From Legionella sp. PATHC035 (GTDB lineage Bacteria; Pseudomonadota; Gammaproteobacteria; Legionellales; Legionellaceae): a stretch of DNA of 64,000 nucleotides. The position numbers and the translations under genes were made by a program. Of the stretch, positions 7,786 through 18,059 are shown in pieces. The notes below the pieces were generated by a model that did no database searches, had not been told where the DNA came from, and worked only from the letters and a program-made list of their open reading frames with translations. The DNA is taken from contig NZ_JAPHOT010000001.1 in assembly GCF_026191115.1 (NCBI RefSeq), positions 1,617,501 to 1,681,500 on the forward strand. The letters are read 5' to 3'. Every line of letters starts with the position of its first letter. Position 1 is the stretch's first letter.

Positions 7786-9051
7786 TTATTTGCGCTTTTT
7801 ACTCATTTTAAATACTTTGACACTTTTAATCGTATTATCGCCTACTTTTAATATTTCCATACGATAGTTTTCTATAGCCAGACATGAATCAGGTGGGGGA
7901 ATATATCCAAGATGTTCTACGATTAAACCACTTAAGGTTTTAGGGCCTATCAGCGGTAAGTGCCATCCCATTAAACGATTTAAATGACGTAATGTAAGAC
8001 CGGCATCGACAATAACTGAGCCATCACTTTGGGGAGTAATCCCGCGACTTAATGCAGCGACATCGGTGGTAAACTCGCCTACGATCTCTTCAAGTATATC
8101 CTCCATAGTGACGAGGCCCTGAATATTTCCATATTCATCGACGACAAAAGAACTCCGTCTTTTCATTTTCCTGAAATTTAAAATCTGAATGTTGAGAGGG
8201 GTTGCTTCAGGAATATAGTAGGGTTTATCAGCAGCAGCCAATAGACTATCAAGGTCCAACTCATTCTCAATAGCTAGATTCAGTACATCACGCACGTGAA
8301 TCATGCCGACCAAATCATCTATCGAATCTCGGTATAAAGGCAAGCGGGTATGCTTTGCTGTTTCTAATTGATAGAGAATTTCCGACCAAGGCTCCTCTAT
8401 GTCAATGCCAACGATATCTGATTTAGGAATCATAATATCTTCGACTGTTGCTTGTTCCAGATCCAATAGGCTAATTAACATACTTTTGTGCTCCACCGGG
8501 AGCAAACCTCCCGCTTCAAGCACCACGGAACGTAATTCTTCGCCCGTCAATGATTCTTTTTGTATTTTATGAATTGAGACTCGAAATAAACGTAAGACAC
8601 CGTTGGACATAAAGCTGGTTATAAATACCAGCGGGGCAAGAATCAATTGTAAAATTTGCAAGGGTAACGAAGTGGCAAATGCAACTTTCTGGGGATAAAT
8701 TGCGGCAAATGTTTTGGGTATCATTTCTGCAAATACTAAAATCACCAGGGTCAAAAAGGCGGTGGCTATAGCAATACCCGCATCACCATAAATATGTTGG
8801 CCAATCAATGTTGCTATTGTTGAGGCAAGAATATTAGCCAAGGTATTACCGATTAACACCACACTCAATAATCGGTCGGGTCGAGAGAGTATTTGATTCA
8901 CTCTTGTTGCCTGTTTGTTTTCTTTCTTGACCAAATGCTTTAACTTATAGCGGTTTATCGACATCATACCGATTTCAGTGCCTGAAAAAAAAGCAGCCAA
9001 AAAAATTAAAAAAAGCAGTATGATGAACAGTGTAGAAAGATGGTATGTCAC
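7786..9051 (-). CDS. CNNM/CorC-type membrane protein with CBS domains
   Basis: A 421-residue protein with the DUF21 (CNNM) transmembrane domain at residues about 1-180, a CBS pair at about 200-330 (including the segment PLYRDSIDDLVGMIHVRD) and a C-terminal CorC/HlyC domain. The start MTYHLSTLFIILLFLIF gives an N-terminal membrane helix followed by the GTEIGMMSINRYKLK signature. Relatives such as YfjD/CorB are linked to magnesium or cobalt efflux; the substrate here is not shown. It is transcribed convergently with the receiver gene, only 24 bp away. Confidence 0.9.
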   Translation of the reverse strand: MTYHLSTLFIILLFLIFLAAFFSGTEIGMMSINRYKLKHLVKKENKQATRVNQILSRPDRLLSVVLIGNTLANILASTIATLIGQHIYGDAGIAIATAFLTLVILVFAEMIPKTFAAIYPQKVAFATSLPLQILQLILAPLVFITSFMSNGVLRLFRVSIHKIQKESLTGEELRSVVLEAGGLLPVEHKSMLISLLDLEQATVEDIMIPKSDIVGIDIEEPWSEILYQLETAKHTRLPLYRDSIDDLVGMIHVRDVLNLAIENELDLDSLLAAADKPYYIPEATPLNIQILNFRKMKRRSSFVVDEYGNIQGLVTMEDILEEIVGEFTTDVAALSRGITPQSDGSVIVDAGLTLRHLNRLMGWHLPLIGPKTLSGLIVEHLGYIPPPDSCLAIENYRMEILKVGDNTIKSVKVFKMSKKRK

Positions 9052-9398
9052 CGATTTTCCTTAAGCTTTTATCACCCGAAATAAAGTACCATATGGTTTC
9101 AAAGAAAGCGAGATAGAGAAAGCACAAGAGTTATGTAACAACCAGTTGCTCTTTGAACGCGTTAAAAAATTTTTTACTCCAGTGCGGACTGCACTCTATG
9201 CTCGACACCTGTGTCAAAAAATTTTTGCACCTATTCCTCAAAATTAGACTCATGATTTTTAGTTCACGATGAGATTGTCATTTCAGGGTAAGTTAGGATC
9301 CATCTCTTACTGGACAACAAAGCCAATTCAGAGATGGATTCCTGCCTACGCCGGAATGACACTATCTAGAGATGTTTCGTTAAAAGGATAACAAGTAC
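9052..9398 (+). other. Gene-free stretch between CNNM gene and ppa
   Basis: These 347 bp contain no credible ORF. The first part lies upstream of the minus-strand CNNM gene and should hold its promoter, although no clear sigma-70 pair stood out. The right part is occupied by the 84-bp imperfect palindrome at 9277-9360, directly downstream of ppa. Confidence 0.6.
9277..9360 (+). repeat. 84-bp imperfect palindrome (REP/MITE-like)
   Basis: The element begins GTCATT and ends AATGAC. Folding it end to end gives about 22 matches over 31 bp per arm, with a fully paired inner part (ATCCATCTCT against AGAGATGGAT) and a roughly 22-nt loop. The right arm CTGCCTACGCCGGAATGAC has the look of widely dispersed bacterial intergenic repeats. 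It lies just after the ppa stop, so it may also act on the ppa mRNA 3' end. Whether it is repeated in the genome cannot be seen here. Confidence 0.65.
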
Positions 9399-9938
9399 CT
9401 ATTTTTTCTCTTTATCATCAAAACGCGCCACACTAGCCATAATTTCTTCGTAAGCGGCTTCAGGACCAACCCAACCATTTAGCTTAACCCATTTTCCCTC
9501 TTCTAAGTCCTTATAATGGCTGAAAAAGTGCTCTAGGGAGTTTAATAAATGTTGTGGAATGTCCTCATGGGTTTTGACTGCTTCATAAATTTTAGTAAGT
9601 TTGTTGGTAGGAACAGCTAAAATTTTAGCGTCCACACCCGACTCATCAGTCATTTTTAACATTCCAACAGGTCGACATGGAATTACTGAGCCACCAACTA
9701 GAGGCACTGGAGTGACAACGAGTACATCAACAGGATCTCCATCTTCCGATAAAGTATTAGGGACATAGCCATAATTGACTGGATAGAACATTGGTGTTGA
9801 TAAAAAGCGGTCAACAAATAACACCCCAGACTCTTTGTTCACTTCATATTTTACAGGTTCACTGTGCATAGGGATTTCAATAATTACATTAATTTCTTTT
9901 GGCAAATCACGACCACTGCTAATCTTCATTAAACTCAT
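9399..9938 (-). CDS. ppa: Inorganic pyrophosphatase
   Basis: Family I soluble pyrophosphatase, which hydrolyses PPi to two phosphates and pulls biosynthetic reactions forward. The 179 residues match the bacterial length. The signature [12 protein letters not shown] with its metal-binding Asp residues is present, as are the [11 protein letters not shown] segment and the C-terminal [16 protein letters not shown] segment. The gene is monocistronic on the minus strand, with the 84-bp palindrome beginning 38 bp after its stop. It is divergent from the HIT/folE pair. Confidence 0.97.
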   Translation of the reverse strand: MSLMKISSGRDLPKEINVIIEIPMHSEPVKYEVNKESGVLFVDRFLSTPMFYPVNYGYVPNTLSEDGDPVDVLVVTPVPLVGGSVIPCRPVGMLKMTDESGVDAKILAVPTNKLTKIYEAVKTHEDIPQHLLNSLEHFFSHYKDLEEGKWVKLNGWVGPEAAYEEIMASVARFDDKEKK

Positions 9939-10176
9939 TTATTCATCTCCCCTCTCGTCGAAGTAAAAATAACTCAGCGTTCATTTAGCTTGAAATAAAA
10001 GCATAAAAAAAGTCTTATCAGCTCACTCACTATAAAAGCAAATCTTGTCATACAAAGCGATTTTCATTTTAAAAATGATCATTGCCCCAATCTAGAATGA
10101 CGCTATAAAGCGGCTATTATGCGAAAAAACACACTAAAAGGCAAAGAGAAGCTGTCGCATTATAAGTAATGCAATG

Positions 10177-10182
10177 TATAAT
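10177..10182 (+). promoter_or_regulatory. Candidate -10 box for HIT/folE
   Basis: A perfect TATAAT at 10177-10182 would start transcription near 10189, about 20 bp before the ATG at 10211. The -35 region (GTCGCA at 10154-10159, 17-bp spacing) is poor. A start at this promoter would exclude the longer reading frame from 10169, because that ATG would precede the transcript. Confidence 0.45.
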
Positions 10183-10210
10183 AGCTCTTTTGATTCAAAT
10201 GAGATTGCCT

Positions 10211-10552
10211 ATGAATTGCTTGTTTTGCAAAATTGCACAAGGTGCAATCCCTGCATCAGTAGTTTTTGAAGATGATGAGATAATGGCTTTTCACGATCTC
10301 AACCCGCAAGCTCCTAAACATCTGCTGATTATTCCAAAGCAACATATTGCTACACTGAATGAAGCCAGCGATGCGAACCAGGCCCTGTTGGGAAAAATGA
10401 TTTTAGGGGCAAAAAAAATTGCTCAAACTGAAGGAATAAGTGACGCAGGATATCGATTAGTTTTCAATATTAATCCCGACGGTGGCCAAACAGTATATCA
10501 TATTCATTTACATTTACTGGGCGGACGTCAGATGACTTGGCCCCCAGGCTAG
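10211..10552 (+). CDS. HIT family protein (HinT-like nucleotide hydrolase)
   Basis: A 113-residue histidine-triad protein. The N-terminus MNCLFCKIAQGAIPAS and the histidine triad near the end (HIHLHLLGG) are those of HinT-type purine nucleoside phosphoramidases, with HDLNPQAPKHLLIIPK in between. The ATG at 10211 is chosen because MNCLFCKI is the normal family start and a TATAAT box overlaps the region of the earlier ATG. folE begins 9 bp after its stop, suggesting a two-gene operon. Confidence 0.93.
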   Translation: MNCLFCKIAQGAIPASVVFEDDEIMAFHDLNPQAPKHLLIIPKQHIATLNEASDANQALLGKMILGAKKIAQTEGISDAGYRLVFNINPDGGQTVYHIHLHLLGGRQMTWPPG

Positions 10553-10561
10553 GAAATAACT

Positions 10562-11107
10562 ATGGAAAAACTATATAAAGAACTGCTAACACAGATAGGT
10601 GAAGACATAACTCGTCAAGGATTGGTTGACACGCCTGCACGTGCAGCCAATGCCATCCGTTATTTGACTAAAGGCTATAACGAAAATTTAGATGACATCA
10701 TCAATGAGGCACTTTTTGATTCGGACATGAACGAAATGGTAATCGTGAAGGATATAGAAATGTATTCAATGTGCGAACACCATTTACTCCCATTCCTTGG
10801 GAAATGTCATGTAGGATACATTCCTAATGGAAAAGTAATCGGGTTATCAAAAATGGCACGTATCGTTGATTACTACGCTCGACGCTTGCAAATTCAGGAG
10901 CGTTTAACCACGGAAATAGCAAAATGCCTGGAATCCATTACTGGTGCACGTGGTGTGGCTGTTGTGATTGAAGCAAAGCATCTATGCATGATGATGCGGG
11001 GGGTTGAAAAGCAAAACTCCGTAATGACCACTTCAGTTATGCTAGGTGAAATGCGTACTAACCCAACAAGTCGTGCTGAATTCTTAACTTTGACCCAAGG
11101 CAAGTAA
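10562..11107 (+). CDS. folE: GTP cyclohydrolase I
   Basis: FolE converts GTP to dihydroneopterin triphosphate, the first step of folate synthesis. The 181-residue protein shows the zinc-site segment [10 protein letters not shown], the substrate segment [13 protein letters not shown], and the second zinc cysteine in [17 protein letters not shown] lies just before the ATG. It follows the HIT gene by 9 bp and is convergent with pnp. A folP gene is also in this window but is not adjacent. Confidence 0.97.
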   Translation: MEKLYKELLTQIGEDITRQGLVDTPARAANAIRYLTKGYNENLDDIINEALFDSDMNEMVIVKDIEMYSMCEHHLLPFLGKCHVGYIPNGKVIGLSKMARIVDYYARRLQIQERLTTEIAKCLESITGARGVAVVIEAKHLCMMMRGVEKQNSVMTTSVMLGEMRTNPTSRAEFLTLTQGK

Positions 11108-11344
11108 TCCTGCTTTAATTTCATCTCGATCATTATTCCAGCGGTAAGCATTCACGGAAGATGCTCTACCCTGAAGATAGGATGTGATCATGATGATAAA
11201 ATATGCTGCTATAAGCATGAGCGCGTGAGTCGAAAACGTCTCAAAATAATCTGAACTGTCTAAGTAGTGGATTTAAATATTGGCCTGCGATTGGATTTGA
11301 TGCGGCATATCTCTTAACAGCACCATACGCTCTTCTATGAAACT

Positions 11345-11376
11345 AAGCTCTCCAACACCAACAGGTCAGAGAGCTT
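11345..11376 (-). terminator. Possible stem-loop after pnp
   Basis: An 8-bp perfect inverted repeat (AAGCTCTC / GAGAGCTT) with a 16-nt loop lies 12 bp after the pnp stop. It lacks a clear U tract, so it may stabilise the pnp mRNA end rather than stop transcription alone. The rest of the region between folE and pnp shows no gene. Confidence 0.4.
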
Positions 11377-11388
11377 ATCAAGCAAGGT

Positions 11389-13575
11389 TTACTCTTCTTC
11401 GCCTACACGATCACTTACACTGGGCGCGTCTTGATGAACTTCCTCAAGAGGCTCCGCTGCAGCGGGTGTAACTGGAGCGTCAGTTGCGCCTTCTGCTTGG
11501 GGCTTATCTTTCCACTCCAGCTTCACACGACCTTGTTTATCGATGCCAGCAACAAAGACCTCTATCTCTTGGCCTTCATGCAATACAGATTCAACTTTTT
11601 GAGATCGATCACTGCAGATCTGAGAAATATGGAGTAAACCGTCCTTTCCAGGTAAAAGATTAATAAAAGCACCAAAATCAACAATCTTACTTACCTTGCC
11701 CTGATAAGTTTGACCAACCTCAATTTCGGCAATTAATGCTTTAATTTGCTTTTGTGCTTCTTCCAATGCATTCATGTCTGGAGAAAACAATTGAACTACA
11801 CCTGTATCATCGATATCTATAGAAACACCTGTGCTATCAATCAATCCTTTAATCGTTGCTCCGCCTTTACCAATAATAGTTCGAATCTTGTCTTCAGCAA
11901 CTTTCATGGTAGTAATTCGAGGTGCATGTTGAGACAATTCGTCTCTATGCTCAGATAATGCATTATTCATGACACCTAGAATGTGCAGGCGGCCGGCTAA
12001 AGCTTGATCCAGGGCTTGCTCCATAATTTCACTGGTTATCCCGTGGATTTTAATGTCCATTTGTAATGCGGTAATTCCCTGTTCTGTTCCAGCAACTTTG
12101 AAATCCATATCACCTAAATGGTCTTCATCACCTAATATATCCGTTAATACAGCGTACCGGTCACCCTCTTTAATCAAACCCATTGCTACCCCAGCAACAG
12201 GGGCTTTCAATGGAACGCCTGCATCCATCAATGCAAGGCTGGTACCACACACTGTAGCCATTGAGCTGGAACCGTTAGATTCAGTGATTTCAGAGACCAC
12301 TCTTAATACATAAGGAAATTCGTTTGCCTCTGGTAATACCGCCATAATCGCACGTTTGGCCAGGCGACCATGTCCAATTTCTCTACGTTTGGGGCTGCCA
12401 ACCATACCCGTCTCACCTACGGAATAGGGAGGGAAATTGTAATGCAGCATAAAGCGATCTTTTGTCTCTCCGATAATATTATCGAGCATTTGTGCATCAC
12501 GTTCATTTCCTAAAGTCGCAACAACAATCGCTTGTGTTTCACCGCGAGTAAATAAAACAGAGCCATGTGTTCTTTCCAGAAGTTTTGTACGAATCGCAAT
12601 AGGACGAACTGTCTTATGATCACGTCCATCAATTCGTGGCTCACCATCAAGGATTCGATTGCGCACAGTCGCACGTTCGATTTCAACAAACATAGAACCA
12701 ATAACATCTGCCTTTAACTCATCATTTTCAGCTTGCAAGGCTGCGATTGTTTGCTCTTTTAATTCACCCAAACGTTGGTAGCGCTCTTGTTTGTCTCTAA
12801 TCAAGTATGCTGCCTCAACCTCATGCTTAACCATATCAGCAACTCGTTGTTGCAAATGACTATCCACTTCTGGAGGGGTCCATTCCCAACGAGGCTTACC
12901 ACCTTGCGCTGCGAGTTCTTCGATTGCCTTGATGACATTTTTCATCATTTCATGACCGAACATAATCGCGCCACGCATAATGTCTTCGCTTAATTCTTTT
13001 GCTTCTGACTCTACCATCAAAATAGCATCTTTAGTTCCGGCAACAACTAGATCCAGTCTTGATTGCTCTAAGTCTTTGCGGCTCGGATTAAGCAGGTAAA
13101 TACCATCCTTATAACCAACCCGTGCAGCGCCAATTGGCCCGTTAAAAGGGACGCCAGAGAGGGCTAACGCTGCAGAAGAGGCAACCATTGCCAGAATATC
13201 TGCGGAAACTTCAGGATTTAAAGAAAGAACTGTCGCGATAACTTGGACTTCGTTACAAAAACCATCTGGAAATAAAGGTCGAATGGGGCGATCGATCAAG
13301 CGTGAAATCAATGTTTCATTATCAGATGGTCTACCTTCACGTTTGTTAAATCCGCCGGGGATTTTACCCACTGCATAAAATTTTTCTTGATAGTTTACAG
13401 TCAGAGGGAAAAAATCATTTCCTTCGGCACCTTCTTTTTTTCCAACTACCGTAGCTAATACTTGGGTGCCATTCATACTGGCTAATACTGCTCCATCAGC
13501 TTGTCGCGCAATTTCACCAGTTTCCAATATAAGAGTGTGGTCACCAAATGCAATTTCTTTTGTAAACTTAGCCAC
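11389..13575 (-). CDS. pnp: Polyribonucleotide nucleotidyltransferase
   Basis: PNPase degrades RNA 3'-to-5' by phosphorolysis and is a degradosome partner in many bacteria. The 728-residue protein has two RNase PH-like halves (the second near [10 protein letters not shown] onward), a KH domain ([17 protein letters not shown]) and an S1 domain ([20 protein letters not shown]). A variable acidic tail rich in Ala, Glu and Pro ends the protein. It is the last gene of the minus-strand rimP-to-pnp operon, separated from rpsO by a terminator-like hairpin as in E. coli, where pnp is also autoregulated through its leader. Confidence 0.98.
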   Translation of the reverse strand: MAKFTKEIAFGDHTLILETGEIARQADGAVLASMNGTQVLATVVGKKEGAEGNDFFPLTVNYQEKFYAVGKIPGGFNKREGRPSDNETLISRLIDRPIRPLFPDGFCNEVQVIATVLSLNPEVSADILAMVASSAALALSGVPFNGPIGAARVGYKDGIYLLNPSRKDLEQSRLDLVVAGTKDAILMVESEAKELSEDIMRGAIMFGHEMMKNVIKAIEELAAQGGKPRWEWTPPEVDSHLQQRVADMVKHEVEAAYLIRDKQERYQRLGELKEQTIAALQAENDELKADVIGSMFVEIERATVRNRILDGEPRIDGRDHKTVRPIAIRTKLLERTHGSVLFTRGETQAIVVATLGNERDAQMLDNIIGETKDRFMLHYNFPPYSVGETGMVGSPKRREIGHGRLAKRAIMAVLPEANEFPYVLRVVSEITESNGSSSMATVCGTSLALMDAGVPLKAPVAGVAMGLIKEGDRYAVLTDILGDEDHLGDMDFKVAGTEQGITALQMDIKIHGITSEIMEQALDQALAGRLHILGVMNNALSEHRDELSQHAPRITTMKVAEDKIRTIIGKGGATIKGLIDSTGVSIDIDDTGVVQLFSPDMNALEEAQKQIKALIAEIEVGQTYQGKVSKIVDFGAFINLLPGKDGLLHISQICSDRSQKVESVLHEGQEIEVFVAGIDKQGRVKLEWKDKPQAEGATDAPVTPAAAEPLEEVHQDAPSVSDRVGEEE

Positions 13576-13604
13576 GTAATCTTCCTCATTAAGTAATTAT
13601 AACG

Positions 13605-13632
13605 AAAAAAAGGCGCAGAAAATTGCGCCTTT
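13605..13632 (-). terminator. Intrinsic terminator between rpsO and pnp
   Basis: On the minus strand GGCGCA and TGCGCC pair around a six-base loop and are followed by seven T residues. This is a textbook rho-independent terminator just after rpsO. Some read-through or a separate start is needed for pnp. Confidence 0.85.
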
Positions 13633-13686
13633 ATTTAAAGTATTTTTTATAAAGTACATTTCTAAAGAAATGTGTTTGCTCATCAA

Positions 13687-13962
13687 TCAATAAGAATCTC
13701 TCAGTTCCAGACTTTGGATTAATGTTTGATAGCGAGCTTCATCGTTGCGCTTTAAATATTTTAACAACTTGCGACGCTTATTAACCAGTTCTTGTAGTCC
13801 ACGACGAGAATGGAAATCTTTTTTGTGCTCTTTAAAATGGTCAGTTAAATATTTAATGCGGCTTGTAATGATAGAAACCTGAACTTCAGGCGAACCAGTA
13901 TCTTTATCGGAACGCTTGTATTCTTTAACGATTGCTGCTTTATCCGCGCTGCTTAGCGACAT
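13687..13962 (-). CDS. rpsO: 30S ribosomal protein S15
   Basis: S15 is a primary 16S rRNA-binding protein of the small subunit platform. The 91-residue protein has the full family pattern, including DTGSPEVQVSIITSRI, HFKEHKKDFHSRRGL and the RRKLLKYLKRND segment. It lies between truB and pnp. A sigma-70-like promoter sits upstream at 14005-14033 and a strong terminator follows, so it may be made as its own transcript as well as with the operon. Confidence 0.98.
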   Translation of the reverse strand: MSLSSADKAAIVKEYKRSDKDTGSPEVQVSIITSRIKYLTDHFKEHKKDFHSRRGLQELVNKRRKLLKYLKRNDEARYQTLIQSLELRDSY

Positions 13963-14004
13963 TATACACTCCCGGAACTACTAAGTATTCATTTAAAGGC
14001 GAAC

Positions 14005-14033
14005 ATTCTACCAAGGCATGTCCAACGAAACAA
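14005..14033 (-). promoter_or_regulatory. Candidate rpsO promoter
   Basis: Reading the minus strand, TTGTTT and TAGAAT are separated by 17 bp, with the -10 box about 43 bp before the rpsO ATG. E. coli has an rpsO promoter at the corresponding place between truB and rpsO. Confidence 0.55.
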
Positions 14034-14105
14034 GTACTGAAAATTATTTTTGTGCAAAAAATTTCATATTTCGCTGTGATTGTTTCTTTGATCACATGAT
14101 AACCG

Positions 14106-15008
14106 CTAAAAAGAAAGCAATCGTTTCGCTTTAATATCACCTTGTGTAGTGCGTTCACCTAACCCAATAAATTGCGCACTCTCATTATAAAGACGTACAC
14201 AATCAGCTACTCCAACATCAATTTTATTTATTACTGTTCTGCCTTGACGGATAGTAATTACCTCGTCATCCAAAAGAGTGACTTGCTCTAAATGATTCAC
14301 TGCTCTATCCATAGGAATTAAGCAATCCATTCTTTCGGACACAGACATTGCCTCTAATGCATCAAGCGAATACATGGGCATATTATCTAAACCTGATGTA
14401 TAAACTCGATGCAAGCGAGTCACATGAGCTCCTACACCTAAAACGTCACCTATATCCTCAACTAAGTTACGAATATAAGTTCCTTTACTACAAGTCACTG
14501 TTAAGGAGAAATGAATTCCATCAAAAGCAGTAAGCTGTAAATTACTAATCAGGATCTCTCGTGCTTTCCTCTCAATATTAATCCCTTCTCGAGCCAACCG
14601 ATAAAGAGGCGTCCCGTTGTGTTTTAAAGCGGAAAACATCGAAGGAACCTGCTTTATATGTCCAGTATGTTGCTCCAATACTTCCAATAATTGCCCTTCA
14701 GAAATAGTAAATCCATCCACACGCGCAGTGACTTCTCCTGTAGCATCAGCAGTATTCGTTTTAATACCCAGCAGACCCGTAGTTTCGTAGCATTTATCTG
14801 CATCAAGTAAAAACTGACATACTTTCGTCGCTTCACCGAAGCAAAGTGGTAACATACCAGTAGCTAATGGATCTAAACTTCCCGTATGTCCCGCTTTTTG
14901 TGCCCCTAGCAGCCTTTTTGCTTTCTGTAAGGCTGTATTAGAGGACATTCCTTCCGGTTTGTTCAGCAATAAAATTCCATCTATTGCTAACGATTTATTC
15001 GCTTTCAT
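14106..15008 (-). CDS. truB: tRNA pseudouridine(55) synthase
   Basis: TruB forms the universal pseudouridine 55 in the T loop of tRNA. The protein shows [14 protein letters not shown], the catalytic region [17 protein letters not shown] with its Asp, and the RNA-binding segment [15 protein letters not shown]. The start is placed at the ATG at 15008, giving 300 residues, because AGAAG precedes it and relatives begin near this point; an upstream ATG at 15041 lies deeper in rbfA. It overlaps the end of rbfA by 14 bp. Confidence 0.96.
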   Translation of the reverse strand: MKANKSLAIDGILLLNKPEGMSSNTALQKAKRLLGAQKAGHTGSLDPLATGMLPLCFGEATKVCQFLLDADKCYETTGLLGIKTNTADATGEVTARVDGFTISEGQLLEVLEQHTGHIKQVPSMFSALKHNGTPLYRLAREGINIERKAREILISNLQLTAFDGIHFSLTVTCSKGTYIRNLVEDIGDVLGVGAHVTRLHRVYTSGLDNMPMYSLDALEAMSVSERMDCLIPMDRAVNHLEQVTLLDDEVITIRQGRTVINKIDVGVADCVRLYNESAQFIGLGERTTQGDIKAKRLLSF

Positions 15009-15366
15009 TATCTTCTGAAGTTGGAGGATTTGCTTCATCAATGAGTCGACTTAAACGTTGCCCGTACTCTATTGATTCATCATATACAAAATGCAATTGT
15101 GGGACTGTGCGTAATGTAATACTTCGTGCTAAAGCGCTACGCAAATAACTGGCAGCAGCATTTAAAATTGCTGTAACCGTTTTTTTATCATCATTAAGCA
15201 CGGTAAAATATACTTTGGCATGCCCTAAATCAGCAGCCACTTTGACTGCCGATATAGTCACAAATCCGGTTAAGCGCGGATCTTTTACTTCCATAGGTAT
15301 TATCTGAGCTAGCTTACGCTGAATCATCTCAGCGACACGATCTGTACGTTTAAAATTATGACCCAT
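14995..15366 (-). CDS. rbfA: Ribosome-binding factor A
   Basis: RbfA is a small KH-type protein needed for late 30S maturation and cold adaptation. The 123-residue protein has [17 protein letters not shown], the [16 protein letters not shown] strand and the [15 protein letters not shown] helix. It starts 2 bp after infB ends and overlaps truB, in the conserved infB-rbfA-truB order. Confidence 0.97.
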   Translation of the reverse strand: MGHNFKRTDRVAEMIQRKLAQIIPMEVKDPRLTGFVTISAVKVAADLGHAKVYFTVLNDDKKTVTAILNAAASYLRSALARSITLRTVPQLHFVYDESIEYGQRLSRLIDEANPPTSEDNESE

Positions 15367-15368
15367 CT

Positions 15369-17972
15369 TTATAAATCACGCTTAATTTCTACTGTTTCAT
15401 AGACTTCTATTAGATCGCCTGGTTTTACATCATTGTAATTTTTGACGCCAATACCACATTCGAATCCTTGACGGACTTCAACCACATCATCTTTAAATCT
15501 TCTCAAAGATTCCAAAGTGCCCTCATAGATGACCACGTTAGCACGTAGTACACGAATAGGATTGTTGCGCTTAATAACGCCCTCAACGACCATACAACCT
15601 GCAATTGCACCAATTTTTGGTGATTTAAACACATCACGAACTTCGGCAATACCAATAATTTCTTCTTTAAATTGTGGCGCAAGCATGCCTGTTAACGCAC
15701 CCTTGATTTGATCAACGATATCGTAAATAACGCTATAATAATGTAGAGATACTGATTCATGCTCAGCCAATTTCTTCGCGCTGCTATCGGCTCTGACATT
15801 AAAACCAACCAGAATCGCATTAGAGGCTATAGCCAAATGCACATCCGATTCAGTGATACCACCTACACCACTTGAAATAACTTCAACTTTTACTTCATCA
15901 GTAGATAATTTCACTAAAGCATCTGAAATTGCTTCCAGGGAACCTTGAACATCCGCTTTGAGAACTACATTTAGAACCTTAGATTCTCCGGCAGCCATAT
16001 TTTCCATGATGCCTTCAATTGTTGATTTTTGGCGTCTGGCAAGTTTTACATCACGGAATTTACCTTGGCGGAATAAAGCCACTTCTCTTGCTTTTTTCTC
16101 GTCGGGAACAACAACCGCTTCATCTCCCGCATGAGGAATTGCTGATAAACCAAGAACTTCCACTGGAATTGATGGACCTGCATCATCAACCATATCGCCA
16201 TTATCACCGACGAGAGCCCGGACTCGACCATACTGAAAACCAGCAAGCAAAATATCCCCTTTGTGTAAGGTTCCACTTTGTACCAGCACTGTTGCTACGG
16301 GTCCTCTACCTTTATCCAAGCGTGATTCAATCACTACGCCTTTAGCGGCTCCATCAGTAACCGCAGTCAGCTCTAAAACTTCAGATTGCAATAATATTGC
16401 ATCAAGTAACTCATCAATACCCATACCTGATTTGGCTGAGATATTGATAAACATCGTATCACCACCCCATGCCTCTGGTATTACTTCATGCACAGATAAT
16501 TCATTCATGACACGGTCAGGATCAGCATCTGGTTTATCCATTTTATTGATGGCAACGATGATGGGTACCTTGGCCGCTTTCGCATGTTGAATCGCTTCTA
16601 TTGTCTGTGGCTTAACGCCATCATCGGCAGCTACGATCAATATAACGATATCGGTAACCTTTGCTCCTCGAGCCCTCATTGCTGTAAAGGCAGCATGACC
16701 TGGGGTATCTAAGAAAGTAATATCCCCTTTAGGTGTGCTCACATGGTACGCACCAATATGTTGGGTAATACCACCTGCTTCACCAATGGCAACTTTAGTT
16801 CGACGAATATAATCCAGTAAAGACGTTTTACCATGATCCACATGGCCCATAATGGTAACTACTGGAGCTCTGGATTCAGTACGACTACCCTTAGTAATCG
16901 ACTCTCCTAGACCGACCTCAATTGCATCCTCTTTAATTACATGAGCCTTATGTCCCATCTCTTCAACAACAATCACTGCTGTTTCTTGATCAATAACCTG
17001 GTTTATGGTTGCCATTGCCCCAAGAGACATCATGATCTTAATGACTTCAGCAGCCTTTACAGACATTCTTTTTGCCAGTTCAGCTACAGTAATGGTTTCT
17101 GGGATTAAAACTTCTCTTACTAAAGGTGCTGTAGGCAATGCAAAGCCATGCGTCAATGACTCTTCGGCCTCTCTGAGTTTATCAGATTTCTCGATGCCTT
17201 TACGCTTTTTAAATTTACTACGTCCGCCGCGTCTATGACCCTCTTGCTCTTCATCATCACGTTCATAAGCTGCTTGATATTTTGGTTTTTTCTTAACTTT
17301 TCTAAAGTCTGATGCATCGGACTCGGGACCTTGATCAACATGCTTCTTCTTAGATGGCTTTTCTAATCGATGCTCTTCTTTGACTGCTATTGCTTCAATT
17401 GTTTCAGGAACAGTTGTGTCTTCAACAGATTCTGTAGCCAAAGTTTCCAAGAGTTCTTCTGTATTTTCTTCCTGTGGTTTTTGTTCTGACTCATGTTCTT
17501 CCTGCATCTGTACAGGAGTATCCGTAGCTTCAACAGCTTGTTCAACTGCCTCAGCAGGAGTTTCAGATAAAACCTCTGGCGCAGCTTCAACTGGAAGCTG
17601 TTCAGCAGCCATTTGATTTTCTTCAGGCAAAACGTCGGGTTCTTCAACCTCATGCTGCTCTACGATTGGAGCTCGCTTTACAAATACTTTTTTCTTACGA
17701 ACTTCAACATTTACAGTTTTTCCACTATGAGCATCATGGCCAACCGTGACTTGTGATAAACTTTTTCGTCGTAAAGTAATTCGTTCAGGTGAAGCATTCA
17801 CGTCACGCAGCGAGGCCCTCTTCAAATGATTGAGTAGGATTCGCTTTTGCTCCTCATTCACAGTCTGTTGGTCATCAGTAAAAGATAACCCTGCTTCCTG
17901 TAACTGGTTCAATAAGCGTTCAACCGGAATACCAACGACTTGAGCTAATTGTTTAACCGTCACATCCGCCAT
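15369..17972 (-). CDS. infB: Translation initiation factor IF-2
   Basis: IF-2 is the GTPase that brings initiator fMet-tRNA to the 30S subunit. The 867 residues include an N-terminal IF2-N helix bundle ([16 protein letters not shown]), a long Glu/Pro/Lys-rich linker (about 90-270) and a second IF2-N segment (about 290). The G domain has GHVDHGKT near residue 375, DTPGHAAF and NKMDKPD. C-terminal beta-barrel domains complete the protein. The gene lies in the nusA-infB-rbfA order, and the operon is headed by the initiator tRNA gene that supplies its ligand. Confidence 0.98.
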   Translation of the reverse strand: MADVTVKQLAQVVGIPVERLLNQLQEAGLSFTDDQQTVNEEQKRILLNHLKRASLRDVNASPERITLRRKSLSQVTVGHDAHSGKTVNVEVRKKKVFVKRAPIVEQHEVEEPDVLPEENQMAAEQLPVEAAPEVLSETPAEAVEQAVEATDTPVQMQEEHESEQKPQEENTEELLETLATESVEDTTVPETIEAIAVKEEHRLEKPSKKKHVDQGPESDASDFRKVKKKPKYQAAYERDDEEQEGHRRGGRSKFKKRKGIEKSDKLREAEESLTHGFALPTAPLVREVLIPETITVAELAKRMSVKAAEVIKIMMSLGAMATINQVIDQETAVIVVEEMGHKAHVIKEDAIEVGLGESITKGSRTESRAPVVTIMGHVDHGKTSLLDYIRRTKVAIGEAGGITQHIGAYHVSTPKGDITFLDTPGHAAFTAMRARGAKVTDIVILIVAADDGVKPQTIEAIQHAKAAKVPIIVAINKMDKPDADPDRVMNELSVHEVIPEAWGGDTMFINISAKSGMGIDELLDAILLQSEVLELTAVTDGAAKGVVIESRLDKGRGPVATVLVQSGTLHKGDILLAGFQYGRVRALVGDNGDMVDDAGPSIPVEVLGLSAIPHAGDEAVVVPDEKKAREVALFRQGKFRDVKLARRQKSTIEGIMENMAAGESKVLNVVLKADVQGSLEAISDALVKLSTDEVKVEVISSGVGGITESDVHLAIASNAILVGFNVRADSSAKKLAEHESVSLHYYSVIYDIVDQIKGALTGMLAPQFKEEIIGIAEVRDVFKSPKIGAIAGCMVVEGVIKRNNPIRVLRANVVIYEGTLESLRRFKDDVVEVRQGFECGIGVKNYNDVKPGDLIEVYETVEIKRDL

Positions 17973-18059
17973 ATTTTGATCCCCTTTCAGCAGTTCTATT
18001 CATCTTCAAGGACAGAGCTGCATATTTGCACTACATTAATTTATAATAAATCCATAGTC

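Noticed and set aside
10169-10210. Longer HIT protein start
   Set aside because: The added residues are atypical and a TATAAT at 10177-10182 lies within them, so the transcript probably starts after this codon.
12053-12313. Plus-strand ORF of 86 codons inside pnp
   Set aside because: It is the shadow of the pnp reading frame; Thr/Ser/Pro-rich composition is what an antisense frame gives.
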